Assembly (NCBI GenBank): GCA_944472155.2
Contig: OX235277.1
Location: forward strand, 21,524,804 to 21,588,803
Source of the DNA: Trichobilharzia szidati
Taxonomy: Eukaryota > Platyhelminthes > Trematoda > Strigeidida > Schistosomatidae
DNA: 64,000 nucleotides
Direction of reading: 5' to 3'
Shown: in pieces, positions 11,401 through 24,440 of the stretch
How the letters are laid out: every line of letters begins with the position of its first letter
Position numbering within the stretch: the stretch's first letter is position 1
Translations under genes and position numbers: made by a program
Notes under the pieces: generated by a model
Database searches by the model: none
Told to the model about the DNA's origin: nothing
Seen by the model: the letters and a program-made list of their open reading frames with translations, nothing else

Positions 11401-12674
11401 TTCCAGCTTCTTCCATTTCACGACATAGCTTGACCACTAGCGAATTTTTTCGTTGAGTATTTCTATCCATGGCTGCTGTAGCCTACTAGTTACGACTTCC
11501 CAACAGAATTCCAGATATCTACCTGCATGTATAGGCCCAGCCGCTAGTGAGCAATTTATTGATATTATTTATTTATTTCATTTGAACAAAGAGATCTTAA
11601 ACATTGTATGAAACTCCCAGTCATCGTGTTATTCAGACATATATGAGGAACACTTGCAGAATATGCCAGAAACATGCTGCTTATATCCTCTATTTCAGTA
11701 GCAAACTACTCAGTTTAATAAATTACGTATCCTGGTGTGCAAGATATTTGTTGATTTCGTTGACGTGCCTATGATACAAGCCATCATACTGCAGTCCTTT
11801 CAGAAATGAAAATTTTGGTTAAAACAAGCTAAGTGAATAGTTACTCGCCAATGTACTTTCATGAAACAAGCCTATGAACTCCTCTCTCCATGTGATTGTG
11901 TGGCGCGCTTCACAATATGTGTTTTTATTTTCAAAGTGTGCACATATTTATGAATTCAGTCATGCAATAATCACTCTCGCCTCAGTATATTGTGCCCCAC
12001 TTCTGAGGTAGACATAAATACTGCTGGTTGACATTACTATCTCTCTCATAAACTGTTCATTTATAACTTGTCATAATCTTCCAAAATATGATTGGTGTGC
12101 AGTCGAACTAGTCATTCTTGTTCTGAATGAGAAACAGCGAATGGAGTGTCACTACCTACATGCCCACACACGAAAACACAGTCAATTATTGTAAATTTTA
12201 GCATAAACTATTAATTACGTAACACGAAGCGAATACTATGAAACACTTCAAACTGAAGAGAGTGTTGTGCGTGTTAGTGAAACTGTCAAAGTAGGTAACA
12301 ATTTTAAGTGAAATACTTTCAAGAAACTGGAATACACTTTAGGTACTTAATTCACACAAACATCACTGACTTCCTAGAAAGGATTTTGATAGCACACTGA
12401 GTATTAACTCATCCTCACAGCTGACTCAACTTCGTGCACTAGGTAGCCTATCACATCCGCAGCAAAAACCATCCAAAAATGTGACTGATCTTTTCAGTTT
12501 CGTCCGTGATCAAATTTTATAAAACCTGGATGACATTGTTCACACACCAATCATCATTTCGGTGGTTGAAAAAGAGGCAACCATTTGATCAAAATAGAAA
12601 CAAGAGCTGATGAAGGTCACCCAAATCTAATGGCGATTTAGGAGTTTGCCTGCAAACTCTAATCTCAATACTTG

Positions 12675-13095
12675 AACAGAAGGATTGAGTGAAGAATTAT
12701 TTACTTTTCAATTAGATCCTTGTATCTGGCTCTGCTCTAATATATATGTATATGTATAGCATTTTCATTTCAATACACAACGGTTTACCAATCAATTGGC
12801 GATATTTTTTTAACAGAAATTAGTCAGTATCAACATGTCAAGGTGACGAGTGGTAATTAACGAAGGAACGGTAGAAATGGTTAGCAACGAACATGGATGG
12901 CATAATGCATAATTTTGGAAAAATGAAGAGTATTTAAGGAATAAGCGTGTGCACAGGTTAACTACGTGACAGATTGTTGAAGAAAATACAACGATTTGGA
13001 CAATGATAACTTGTAACTAAGGATGAAGTCATCATAAGAATAAAATAATTTTCCAAGGATAACATGTCATTGAAAATGAAGTAGTCAGAAAAAAT
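12675..13095 (-). repeat. PLE family A 3' region, left inverted copy
   Basis: Reverse complement of the 3' region of the PLE at 5566-6010. It is paired with the plus-oriented copy at 13535-13985, so the coding remnant between them is framed by an inverted repeat. Such inverted partial copies are typical of PLEs. Confidence 0.75.
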
Positions 13096-13505
13096 AAAAT
13101 AATTTGGACAATTATAATTTTTGTAATTGTTAAAGGTTTAGGAGGAGGAGGGCAAAGTAGTCCACTCTATACATCAATGTAACGATGGCCAAGGTAAAGG
13201 TGGCTGTACAAATTTCTTCTGAACAAGCAGGTTTGACTTCTTCAGGTGTATTACTATTGCTCCGCTGTATGTAGAAGACGAACTCTTAAAGCAAATTAAG
13301 GTTAGTAGGAATGCGATAAATAATTTTAAATGCAGTATTAACGTCAACCGTATGCTGACTATCTACAAGGTGTGCTAAAATAGAGCTACGAATAGATCTT
13401 GTTTGTCCCTTGCTTAACCATGCTGGATGATGTTCGGAAATACGATGATGAACTTGCATAATTGTTCGCCTGATGTAGATGGCTTCGCAGCTGCAGTCAA
13501 ACTGG
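13096..13505 (-). pseudogene. PLE family A endonuclease remnant
   Basis: The minus strand reads through the GIY-YIG region with FDCSCEA, HHRISEHHPAWLSKGQ, SIRSSILAHLVDSQHT and FKIIYRIPTN, then shifts frame into the C-terminal tail. The YIGR core has become YIRR. Nothing upstream of the endonuclease is present: the sequence runs straight into the plus-strand 3' copy at 13535. This is a fragment, not a working gene, and the counterpart in the second unit has been lost. Confidence 0.75.
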
Positions 13506-13534
13506 TGGATTTTTATTATTTCATTATTTTTTAT

Positions 13535-13985
13535 GACTACTTCATTTTCAGTGATATGTTATCCTTGTAAAATTATTTTATTCTTATGCTAACTTCATCC
13601 TTAGTTACAAGTTATCATTGTCCAAATCGTTGTATTTTCTTCAACAGTCTGACACGTAGTTAACCTGTGCACACGCTTATTTCTTAATTACTCTTCACTT
13701 TTCAAAATTATGCATTATGCGATCCTCGTGTTGTAACCACGTCTACCTTTCCTTCGTTAATTACCATTCGTCACCTTGACGTGTTAATACTGACTCATTT
13801 CTGTCAAAAATATCACCACTTGATTGGCAAACTATTGTGTATTGAAATGAAAATTCTATACATATACATATATATTAGAGGGGAGTCAGATACAAGGATC
13901 TAATTGAAAAGTAAATATTTCTTCGCTCAATCCTTCTGCTTTCTAATTGTTTAAAAGGAGATTTTTTCTATATTTGAACAATCAC
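13535..13985 (+). repeat. PLE family A 3' region, right inverted copy
   Basis: Matches 5566-6010 directly and 12675-13095 as reverse complement. With the left copy it forms the inverted terminal arrangement of this PLE. Confidence 0.75.
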
Positions 13986-16900
13986 AGAAAATTCAAACTA
14001 TCAATTATCACAGAACTAAATAAATTGAAGTTAGATACTGCAAGTCGTCAATGTTTAAAATGGCATGTCGTAAGAGGGTGTAGATATTGATTAACCTGTG
14101 TATTAGAGAAAGAAATAGAAAATAGAATAGAATAAAAGGTTATGTTAAAGCGTAATTCTTCAACCCAGCATATTAATGTCAACACGTGTTTTTTCGTATA
14201 TTATACCTACTGTCATGTGTGAAACGAAAAAACTCAATGATAGCAAGTCACCAATGACACATCTTCACCAGTCTAATCGACTTAAAATCACTGCTAATGG
14301 CTTATTTTGGTCAGTACCTTATCTGGCTTAACTCTACTACCTAAACTTCTGACATCTTGCAAATTTAATATGAACAACTACTTTCTTTTCATGTGAATCG
14401 TAGATGAATATGGACCATCACTGTTGTTTCCGATGTATTTAAGCTCTACCTACGCTATTCCATGATAGGGAATGATAACTCACTTCAAACTGTAAGACCT
14501 GATCACAATTGCTTTAAACTTCAAGAATTAGTTATGGTCTATATCTGTTTCAACGATGAACAAATGGTCCAATAGAAGTAATCTATCACAATCATCATTC
14601 GAATTGAGGGGAGTAAACCGATCTTCATATGCACTATAATTTGACCGAGTTTATGTCAAGTGAAACTGACAGACACCCTGTTTACTCAGACCGATTTTTA
14701 TACGTATATACTATACCACACGGCTAATAGCCGGTTACTTTATGGAATTTCTACATTTCTTCAGTCAAACTGGAGCCTGTGATTTTACGTATGCAACGAT
14801 ATCAGAGAATATCTCCCGTTTCTTTCCACAACTAATTTAAGCCTTTCGGTTCCTACTGTGCTCTCAGTGAATACTGAGTAATGTAGCAAATGAGATTGAA
14901 TAGAAGAATAAAATCATGCAGATGAATTTATTTTTCATGTTTTAACCATTTTCACTATACTGACATGCATCGGTTGAAGCATCAGCTCAGTTAAGGTTTT
15001 AGATTTACATAATAATGAGTGAATCTGCCCCTTCAATAAGGACTTGATTAAGGCTACATGATATATCCTGTAATTAATGATTGCTTCAACTATTTGAATT
15101 CTTGAGATACAGTGCTAGAAAAATTTAAAAGCCCTAGAAATTATTTTCAAAGTAAGTAAAGGAATAACAGTTATATCATATTCCTTTATGAAAATAATAC
15201 AACGCCGAAACACAGTTTCACTTCACACACTATGCTACTCATAACCAGTTAGTAGCTCAAATGTTCGTAAAATAAATTTATCATAAGTGTAACTTATTAA
15301 ATATATTCTAGCATGAATTTTGATGAAGACTGCACAACTTATTCACAAGTGAGCTATGGCGATACGCTAGTAGACACAAGTAATTTCAGAAGCATGTTCC
15401 GACGATTTCTTTGCATTTTCATGATTCGAACTTGCTAATGTGAGCTTATTGTGACCGCGAATCCTGAATGTTGCAAAATCAATCGTGTACATTATTTGGG
15501 CTGTACTTGAAACGGATGCATGTCGCAGGTCATTTATCAGGAAAGATTCTTGCCATGACTGAGGTAGCCAGGCAACGAAAGCAGATGTCGAAAAGGCAAA
15601 TTATTATCAAACACGATGTCAATGGATGAAAAATGTGAAATGTGGTGGTCATTTGGTGAACTGAAACCAAACTCTATTATAATCAATTCATCAACTTTAT
15701 ATTCTGTCATCTATCGTCTATCAAATTTGAATTAAGCTCATGCTGTTCGTTTCTGTACATATTTAGCACTCATATCTGACCTGCTCATGAGCTAAATGTA
15801 ACTATATGATGAATTAAGGATATTCTAAATGAATTCAAAATGATGACAGCCCGCTTATGGTCCCTATATTTCACTAATCCTTAGTAATTTGTCATCTTTC
15901 ACTATCACTCGTGTTGGTCGAAGAATTATTTCAGCCAGTGAAGTCTTCCAGTCAAAGGAAACGAACCTGCTTACAGATGAGTGGCTGACACACCAACTAT
16001 TTAGTGTAAATTACACTCTACTCACACATGACAGATTTCATTTCAGAATCTGCATCAGTTTTATAAATTTTGATTGTGTTATTAGAAGATGGAGTCTTTC
16101 TGCAAAAGCAGATACACTTACACAATACACTTTGAAAATTCTGATCACATATTCACTATTCGAATCGTGTACCTCAAGAAGAAGAGGTCAAATTATATTT
16201 ACCTTTTAAGCCTACCTTTGATGACTTAATGAGATATGTGCAGCCAAGTACAGCCAGTCTAATTATAATGAACACAAAGTAATACTATTTGAGCTTGTTA
16301 CCCTGATTTTTTTCATAAATACTGTTGAAAGCTGTTTCGATATCAGTCTTGTGATTACTATGAATTAAGTATTTTTCTATAAACAAAGTTGTCAGTCAAC
16401 TACATCAGCGTATCTGTTTTACAAAACGCATGCCTACATCTTCTTTTACCCTAACGTTCAAAGCGTAAATACATTTGACCGAGCACATGTCATGCACACG
16501 GCATAGAGTACATAATGCGACACAATCATTTGTGAAGTGATAACGCTTGTATTGAAGACTGCTTTCGACATTTAAATGATTATAAGATGAACTAAAAATT
16601 AGGGTAAGACAGATGCACGCACTTAGTCTATCTGGCATCCCGCATAATAGATCATATATCCAGATCCTTGAAGTACCTAGGCACCAGAATGCATTCTGCA
16701 CGAACAAATTTGGCTTTCGACCAGCTATGATACTCAGTTGAGGTTGGACCTAGAGGACATAAAGTGTCAGATTGACTTACAAATTAAGGAAATTTGTTGA
16801 TGGTATAGAAAACACGAGCTTCAATTCACTTATATCACGACCAATCACTCGATTGCGTCATTGATCAGGTGCGAATTTTTGACAATAACTATATCAACTA

Positions 16901-17401
16901 AGCGTACACTAGTTATATTTCAGCGCACAAAACATCCGTTTTCCATCAGACTGCGTTATACATGAGTAGTTTAAAAATTAGTTCAAAATTGTGTTGTGCT
17001 TGAAAACATTCTACCTTAATATATCTGACCTCGAATAAATGGACTAGGACAAGACTTATAGCCGATATTGTTGTTAAGATATTTATGAAGGTCAGTCCGC
17101 GTTTGTCTAACATTCAAAAAACTCAGCCGAGATAATTTCAGAAGTTCTTGTGATAATTTAATGTCAGTGAGTCAATTTCAGTCAACTTATATCATACAAT
17201 CTGAAAAGTTCTCCATTTAAACATCACAATAATTCTTCTGATATTCATTTCGGGAAAACTCAGGTAACTTTGCAAAAATGCACAATGGCAGTACTTATAG
17301 AATCTACTAAAACGGCTTGTAATTCATAGTGAACGAGAAGCAGTATCAAGTTAGACAATGTGTTAATATCTGTTAGAAAACTACTAGAATTCAGCGTGCA
17401 C

Positions 17402-17530
17402 TAAATAGCTTTTCTTTCTAGCTTGAGACTCATCGGCACTGTGTACTCACCGGGGTCCAATTCAGGACCATGCAGGTACAATGCGAACTTGTAGATCAAT
17501 TAACCACTGAGGACAGACTCAATGGCCTAC
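17402..17530 (-). mobile_element. Sm-alpha-like SINE remnant
   Basis: On the minus strand: an A-box-like CAGTGGTTAATTGATCTAC, a decayed B box (GAATTGGACCCCGGTGAG), then CGATGAGTCTCAAG and GAAAG, matching the order of an Sm-alpha hammerhead with several substitutions. It has the same orientation as the element at the other end of the unit. The adjoining stretch 17522-17710 is open for 62 codons but differs by a 15-bp indel in copy 2 and is not a credible gene. Confidence 0.4.
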
Positions 17531-17941
17531 GAATTTGAATTTCCGCCAATTCTTTATTTTAGCGCGACTGGCACCAGCCAATTTCATTGGCGAGTATTTT
17601 TCTCCACTTCTGCGTGGTTAAACCCGAATTCTTGCAAGCTATCTATTGGAAAACAGTTTGTTGTTGACTACAATACATCATTTATTCTGCTTTTATGGAA
17701 ATGTCTCTGAAAGAAAAGCTACATGAGCCATGTTTTCCAGTGGTGTGAACATATTACAGTGGTAAAAAGTAGGAAATTGTACTGGAAAGATCATCAGGTG
17801 GTCGGCGCAATATGGCTGCATTTGAAGTTGAAAAATATATCAAATAAATAATATGGAACTTTGAAACAGTCGGTTTGACTACGATTGTTTCATAAAGAGT
17901 TTTATCAATGCATTCCTTAACGACAGACACTTTTGCTGACA

Positions 17942-18349
17942 TAAGTTTAAAACTTGGGCACTGTGGTAGAGCATAACTCCATTATGGATAAGATTTTATT
18001 TTAATAAATCACACAGTTTTGTACAGTAATATTAACTAATGACGTTTCGAGCACAAACTATTGCTCATAATCATATCAAGTTACTCACACAACTTCTTTC
18101 CTCCATTTATATACATGTGTGGAATCGATTAGATATTGGAATAAATTCCATATGAGATAATGTACATTCAGGAATAATAGTACGAGTGTTATTAATCCAT
18201 AACAATTAGATGGGCAATATGACGACTGTTTTTCTAGTCATAATAAGTTGATTGTTAGAATGTTATGATGTGCTTGAATGGAAATAGAATTTTAAGATTA
18301 TTTGTTATCCTCTTCTGATTTGACCGGCGGTAATATCTTCCATATTTCT
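17942..18349. other. 408-bp spacer between duplicated units
   Basis: Unique sequence relative to the units. It contains a plus-strand copy of the dispersed hairpin repeat (18012-18085). No gene is visible. Confidence 0.8.
18012..18085 (+). repeat. Dispersed hairpin repeat, copy 2
   Basis: The core GACGTTTCGAGCAC is followed by CAAACTATTG and CTCATAATCATATCA. GAGCA/TGCTC can pair across the loop. Confidence 0.6.
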
Positions 18350-18357
18350 GGTTGTCA

Positions 18358-18510
18358 ATCATTGACACTCCTGTGAATTCTGAACAGCTGTTTCGTCCTT
18401 GTTTGGGTTCTTCATCAGCACTCACTCACCGGGGTTCTTACCCACTTCCTTCTTTAACAAGACGAGCTCTTAGACCAATAAGCCAATGGAACCCAATCCA
18501 GTAGCCTATC
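18358..18510 (-). mobile_element. Sm-alpha-like SINE with hammerhead-like core
   Basis: Counterpart of 11245-11400, with the canonical first box CTGATGA preserved (18412-18418 in plus coordinates), CCAAACAAGGAC as the distal part of stem II, and GAAAC (ending 18391) running into AACAGCTGTT. A few extra bases (AGAA) lie between the first box and the helix, so activity is doubtful. tRNA-like A and B boxes precede it on the minus strand. Confidence 0.55.
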
Positions 18511-19799
18511 AATTCCAGCTTCTTCCATTTCACGACATAGCTTGACCACTGGCGAATTTTTTTGTTGAGGATTTCTATCCATGGCTGTTGTCACCCACTA
18601 GTTACGACTTCCCAACAGAATTCCAGGTATCTACCTGCATGTATAGGCCCAGCAGCTAGTGAGCAATTTATTGATAGTATTTATTTATTTGATTTTAACA
18701 TAGAGATCTTAAACATTGTATGAAACTCCCAGTGAACTTGCTATTCAGACATATATGAGGAACACTTGCAGAATATGCCAGAAACATGCTGCTTATATCC
18801 TCTATTTCAGTAGCAAACTACTAAGTTTAATAAATTACGTATCCTGGTGTGTAAGATATTTGTTGATTTCGTTGACGTGCCTATGATACCAGCCATCATA
18901 CTGCAGGCCTTTCAGAAATGAAAATTTTGGTTAAAGCAAGCTAAGTGAATAGTTACTCGCCACTGTACTTTCATGAAACAAGCCAATGAACTCCTCTCTC
19001 CATGTGATTGTGTGGCGCGCTTCACAATATGTGTTTTTATTTTCAAAGTGTGCACATATTTATGAATTCAGTCATGCAATAATCACTCTCGCCTCAGTAT
19101 ATTCTGCCCCACATCTGAGGTAGACATAAATACTGCTGGTTGACATTACTATCTCTCTCATAAACTGCTCATTTATAACTTGTCATAATCTTTCAAAATA
19201 TGATTGGTGTGCAGTCGAACTAGTCATTTTTGTTCTGAATGAGAAACAGCGAATGGAGTGTCACTACCTACATGCCCACACACGAAAACACAGTCAATTA
19301 TTGTAAATTTTAGCATAAACTATTAATGACGTAACACGAAGCGAATACTACGATACACTTCGAATTGAAGGGAGTGTTGTGCGTGTTAGTGCAACTGTCA
19401 AAGTAGGTAATAATTTCAAGTGAAATACTTTCAAGAAACTGGAATACACTTTAGGTACTTAATTCACACAAACATCATTGACTTCCTAGAAAGGATTTTG
19501 ATAGCACACTGAGTATTAACTCATCCTCACAGCTGCCTCAACTTCGTGAACTAGGTAGCCTATCACATCCGCAGCAAAAGCCATCAAAAAATGTGACTGA
19601 TCTTTTCGATTTCGTCCGTGATCAAATTTTATAAGACTGTATGACTTTGTTCACACACGCAGCATCATCATTTCCGTGGCTAGAAAAGTGGTAACCGTTT
19701 CACCAAAATAGAAACTGGAGCTAATGAAGGTCACCCAAATCTAATGGTGATTCAGGAGTTTGAACGCCAACTCTAATCTCAGTACTTGAACGCAGTGTA

Positions 19800-20290
19800 C
19801 TTTAACAATTAGAAAGCAAAAGGATTGAGTGAAGAAATATTTACTTTTCAATTAAATCGTTGTATCTTGCTCCACCATAATATATATGTATACCACTTTC
19901 ATTTCAATACACAACAGCTTACCAATCAAGTGGCGATATTTTTTGACAGAAATTAGTCATTATCAACATGTCAAGTTGACGAGTGGCAATTAACGAAGGA
20001 AAGGTGGAAAATGGTTACAACACGAGGATCGCATAATGCATAATTTTGGAAAGTGAAGAGTAATTAAGGAATGAGAGTGTGCACAGGTTAAGTGCGTGAT
20101 AGATGGTTGAAGAAAATAAATCGATTTGGACAATGAAAACTTGTAACTAAGGATGAAATCGTCATAAGAATAAAATAATTTTACAAGGATAACATGTCAT
20201 TGAATATGAAATAGTCAGAATAAATAAAATTATTTGGACAATTATAATTTTTTTAATTTTTAAAGCTTTAGGAGGAGGAGAGTAAAGTAT
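19800..20290 (-). repeat. PLE family A 3' region, left copy of unit 2
   Basis: Counterpart of 12675-13178, ending where the SINE begins at 20311. It is in reverse orientation relative to 5566-6010. Confidence 0.75.
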
Positions 20291-20310
20291 TCCACTCTAT
20301 ACATCAATGT

Positions 20311-20512
20311 GCGTCGGTGGCACAGTGGTTAGGACGCTCGCCGACCATGCACATGGTCCGAGGTTCGATCCCCTGCCGACGCACACCCGATATCTATGGT
20401 TGGCCTGTAAAATTTGGGCTACCGGTATCCATGCTGAAAATGTCATACTTGTACTGAAAATACGGTGAGCCATCAAGCTGTAACCAAAATAAAAAAAATA
20501 AATAAATGAATA
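20311..20512 (+). mobile_element. tRNA-headed SINE, type A
   Basis: The head GCGTCGGTGGCACAGTGG, an intact B box GGTTCGATCCC, a body with ATATCTATGGTTGGCCTG, and an A-rich tail (AAATAAAAAAAATAAATAAA) are all present. It abuts PLE sequence exactly after CATCAATGT, a point present in copy 1 of the unit, so it entered after the duplication or replaced the core then. I see no clear target-site duplication. Confidence 0.85.
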
Positions 20513-20640
20513 GGTCTCCGAAATATCCTTTATTTCATAATACTTTCACCGAAATCCAAAAGATAATTAATGCTTTTACTGCCAATACTCAAAAACGCTT
20601 TCGGTTGGCGATGAATGCATGTTGTAGCCGTTTCTAACTC

Positions 20641-20960
20641 TCCTTCGTTAATTACCACTCGTCACCTTGACGTGTTGATACTGACTAATTTCTGTCAAAA
20701 AATATCGCCACTCGATTGGTCAACTGTTGTGTATTTATATGAAAATGCTTAACATAAACATATATATTAGAGCAGAGCCAGGTACAAGTATCAAATTGAA
20801 AAGTAAATATTTCTTCACTCAATCCTTCAGCTTTCTTTATGTCTTAAAGGAGATTTTTTCTATTTCTGAACAATTGCGGAAAATTTGCACTATCAATTAT
20901 CACATAATTGATAAATTGAAGTTAGATACTTCAAATCGTCGATGTTTAAAATAGCTTGTA
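20641..20960 (+). repeat. PLE family A 3' region, right copy of unit 2
   Basis: Resumes homology with copy 1 at the CCTTCGTTAATTACCACTCG block (13731 in copy 1) and continues in plus orientation. Confidence 0.7.
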
Positions 20961-23900
20961 GTAAGAGGATGTAGATATTGATAAACCTGTGTATTAGAGA
21001 TAGAGAAATAGAAAATAGAAAAGATTAAATGCCTATGTAAAAGCGTCATTCTTCAATCCAGCATATGAATGCCAACACGCGTTTTTTCCGTATATTTTAC
21101 CCACTGTCATGTGTGAAATGAAAAAATCTCAATGATAGCAAGTCAGCAGTGACACACCTCCACCAGTCTAATCGACTTCAAGTCACTGCTAAGTGCTTAG
21201 TTTGGTCAATACCTCATCTGGCTTAATTCTACTACCTAGACTTCTGACATCTTGCAAATTTAATATGAACAACTACTTTCTTTTCATGTAATTCGTGGAT
21301 GAATATGGCCCATCACTAATGTTCCTGGGGTATTTAAGCAATACCTAGGCTATTCCATGATCGTGACTAATAACTCACTTCAAACTGTAAGACCTGAGCA
21401 CAATTGCTTTAAACTTCAAGAATAAGTTATAGTGTTTATCTGTTTCAACGATAAACAAGTACTCCAAAAGAAGTAATCTATCGCAATCACCATTCGAATT
21501 GAGGGGAGTAAAACGATCTAAACATGCACCATAGTTTGAATAATTTTATGTCAAGTGAAATTGACGGACACATTGTTGACGCAGATCAATTTGTATATTT
21601 ATATATAATACCACACGGTTGAATGCTGTCTACTTTACGGAGTTTCTACATTTCTTCAGTCAAACTGGCACCTGTGATTTTCCGTATGCAACGATATCAG
21701 AGAATATCTACCGTGTCTTTGAACAACTAATTTATGCCCTTCGGTTCCTACTGTGCTCACAGTGAATACTGAGTAATGTAGCAAATGAGATTGAATAGAA
21801 GAATAAAATCACGCAGATGAATTTATTTTTCATGTTTTAACCATTTTCACTATATTGACAAGCATAGGTTGAAGCATCAGCTCAGTTAAGGTTTTAGATT
21901 TACATAATAATGAGTGAATCTCTCCCTTCAATATCGATTTGAGTAAGGCTACATGATATCTCCTGTAATTAATGATTGCTTCAACTATTTGAACTCTTGA
22001 GATACAGTGCTAGAAAATTTTAAAAGCCCTAGAAATTATTTTCGAAGTAAGTAAAGGAATAACAGTTATATTATATTCCTTTATGAAAATAATACAACGC
22101 CGAAACACAATTTCACTTCACACATTATGCTACTTACTCTCAGTTAGTAGCTCAAATGTTCGTAAAATAAATTTATCATAAGTGTAACTTATTAAATATA
22201 TTTTAGCATGAATGTTGATGAAGACTGCACAACTTATTCACAAGTGAGCTATGGCGATACGCTAGTAGACACAAGTAATTTCAAAAGCATGTTCCAACGA
22301 TTTCTTTGCATTTTCATGATTCGAACTTGCTAATGTGAACTTATTGTGACCGCGAATCCTGAATGTTGCAAAATCAATCGTGTACATTATTTAGGCTGTA
22401 CTTGAAATGGATGCGTGTCACAGGTCATTTATCAGGAAAGATTCTTGCCATGACTGAGGTAGCCAGGCCACGAAAACAAATGTCATAAAGGCAAATTATT
22501 ATCAAACACGATGTCGATGGATGAAAAATTACCAAGAGTGGTGAAATGTGGTGGCCATTTGGTGAACTGAAACCAAACTCTATTATATTCAATGCATCAT
22601 CAGTATATTCTATCATCTATCGTCTATCAAATTTGAATTAGGCCCACGCTGTTCGTTCCTTTACATATTTAGCACTCATATCTGACCTGCTCATGAGCTA
22701 ACTGTAACTGTATTATGAATTAAGGATATTCTAAATGAATTCAAAATGATGATAGCCCACTTATGGTCCCTATATTTCACTAATCCTTAGTAATTTGTCA
22801 TCTTTCACTATCACTCGTGTTAGTCGAAGAATTATTTCAGCCAGTGAAGTCTTCCAATCATATGAAAGGAACTTGCTTACAGATGAGTGGCTGACACACC
22901 AGTTACTTAGTGTAAACTACATGCTACTCACACATTATAGATTTTAATTCAAAATCTGCATCAGTTTAATAAATTTTGATTGTGTTGTTAGAAGACCGAG
23001 TCTTTATGCAAGAGCAGATACACTTTCACAATACACTTTGAAAATTCTTATCACATATTCACTCATCGAATCAATTATATCGGGAAAAAGAGGTCAATTA
23101 ACATTTACCGTTTAAGACTACTTTTGGTGACGTAATGAGATAAGCAGAGACAACTAAAGGCAGGGTAATTATAATGAATAAAAAGTAATATTATTTGATC
23201 ATGTTACTCTGACGGCTTTCATAAATACTGTCGAAAGCTGTTTCGATATCAATCTTGTGATTATTATGAATTAAGTATTTTTCTATAGACAAAGTTGTCA
23301 GTCCACTACATCAGCGTATCTGTTTTACAAAACGCATGCCTACATCTTCTTTTACCCTAAAGTTCAAAGCGTAAATACATTTGACCGAGCACATGTCATG
23401 CACACGGCATAGTGTACAAATGCGACACAATCATTTGTGTAGTGCTAACGCTTGTATTGAAGACTGCTTTCGACATTTAAATGATTATAAGATGAACTAA
23501 AAAGTAGGGTAAGACAGATGCACGCACTTAGTCTATCTGGCATCCCGCATAATAGATCATATATCCAGATCCTTGAAGTACGTAGGCGCCAGAATGCATT
23601 CTGCACGAACAAATTTGGCTTTCGACCGGCTATGATACTCAGTTGAGGTAGGACCTAGAGGACATAAAGTGCCATATTGACTTTCAAATTAAGGATATTT
23701 GTTGATGGCATAGAAAACACAAGTTTCAGTCTTCTTATGTCACGACCAATCACTCGATTGCGTCATTGATCCGGTGCGATTTTTCGACAATAACTATATC
23801 AACTAAGCGTACACTAGTTATATTTCAGCGCACAAAACATCCGTTTTCCATCAGACTGCGTTATACATGAGTAGTTTAAAAATTATTTCAAAATTGTAGT

Positions 23901-24319
23901 GTGCTGGAAAACAATCTAGCTTAATATATCTGACCTCGAATAAATGGACTAGGACAAGACTTATAGCCGATATTGTTGTTAAGATATTTATGAAGGTCAG
24001 TCCGCGTTTGTCTAACTTTCAAAAAACTCAACCGAGATAATTTCAGAAGTTCTTGTAATAATTTAATGTCAGTGAGTCACTTTCAGTCAACTTATATCAT
24101 ACAATCTGAAAAGTTCTCCATTTAAACATCAAATTAATACTTCTGATATTCATTTCGGTAAAACTCAGGTAACTTTGCATAAATGCACAATGGCAGTACT
24201 TATAGAATCCACTAAAAATGCTTGTAATTCATAGTGAACGAGAAGCAGTATCAAGTAAGACCACGTGTCGGTATCGGTAAGAAAACCACTGGAATTCAGC
24301 GTGCAGTAAACAGCTATTT

Positions 24320-24440
24320 CTTTCTAGCTTGGGACTCATCGGCATTGTGTACTCACTGGGGTCCCAATTCAGGACCATCCAGGTACAATGCGAACTTGTT
24401 GATCAATTAACCACTGAGGACAGACTCAATGGCCCACGAA
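24320..24440 (-). mobile_element. Sm-alpha-like SINE remnant
   Basis: Counterpart of 17402-17530. It retains CGATGAGTCCCAAGCTAG followed by GAAAG, slightly closer to the hammerhead consensus than copy 1. Confidence 0.4.

Larger units (their letters stand above)
11237..17941. repeat. 6.7-kb duplicated unit, copy 1
   Basis: This aligns end to end with 18350-24862. In a hand comparison of about 640 bases (from 11640) I counted roughly 17 differences, near 3%. The unit opens TGTCA (11240) and ends TGACA (17937-17941). It contains tRNA/hammerhead-like elements near both ends, a PLE remnant flanked by inverted 3' copies (12675-13985), and about 3.4 kb (14000-17400) with no recognisable gene. Open frames inside, such as 15889-16209 (+) and 16405-16707 (-), are broken in copy 2 and so look non-coding. 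The age order is PLE insertion, then duplication, then a SINE in copy 2. Confidence 0.9.

Noticed and set aside
15889..16209. 106-codon frame inside duplicated unit 1
   Set aside because: The matching stretch in unit 2 carries stops and indels, so it is not conserved as coding.
16405..16707. 100-codon minus frame inside duplicated unit 1
   Set aside because: A frame-changing difference in unit 2 breaks it although the DNA is otherwise almost identical.
17522..17710. Frame shared with 24429-24647 as a conserved small protein
   Set aside because: It is conserved only because the whole unit is duplicated. The ends differ after a 15-bp indel and the sequence adjoins a SINE remnant.
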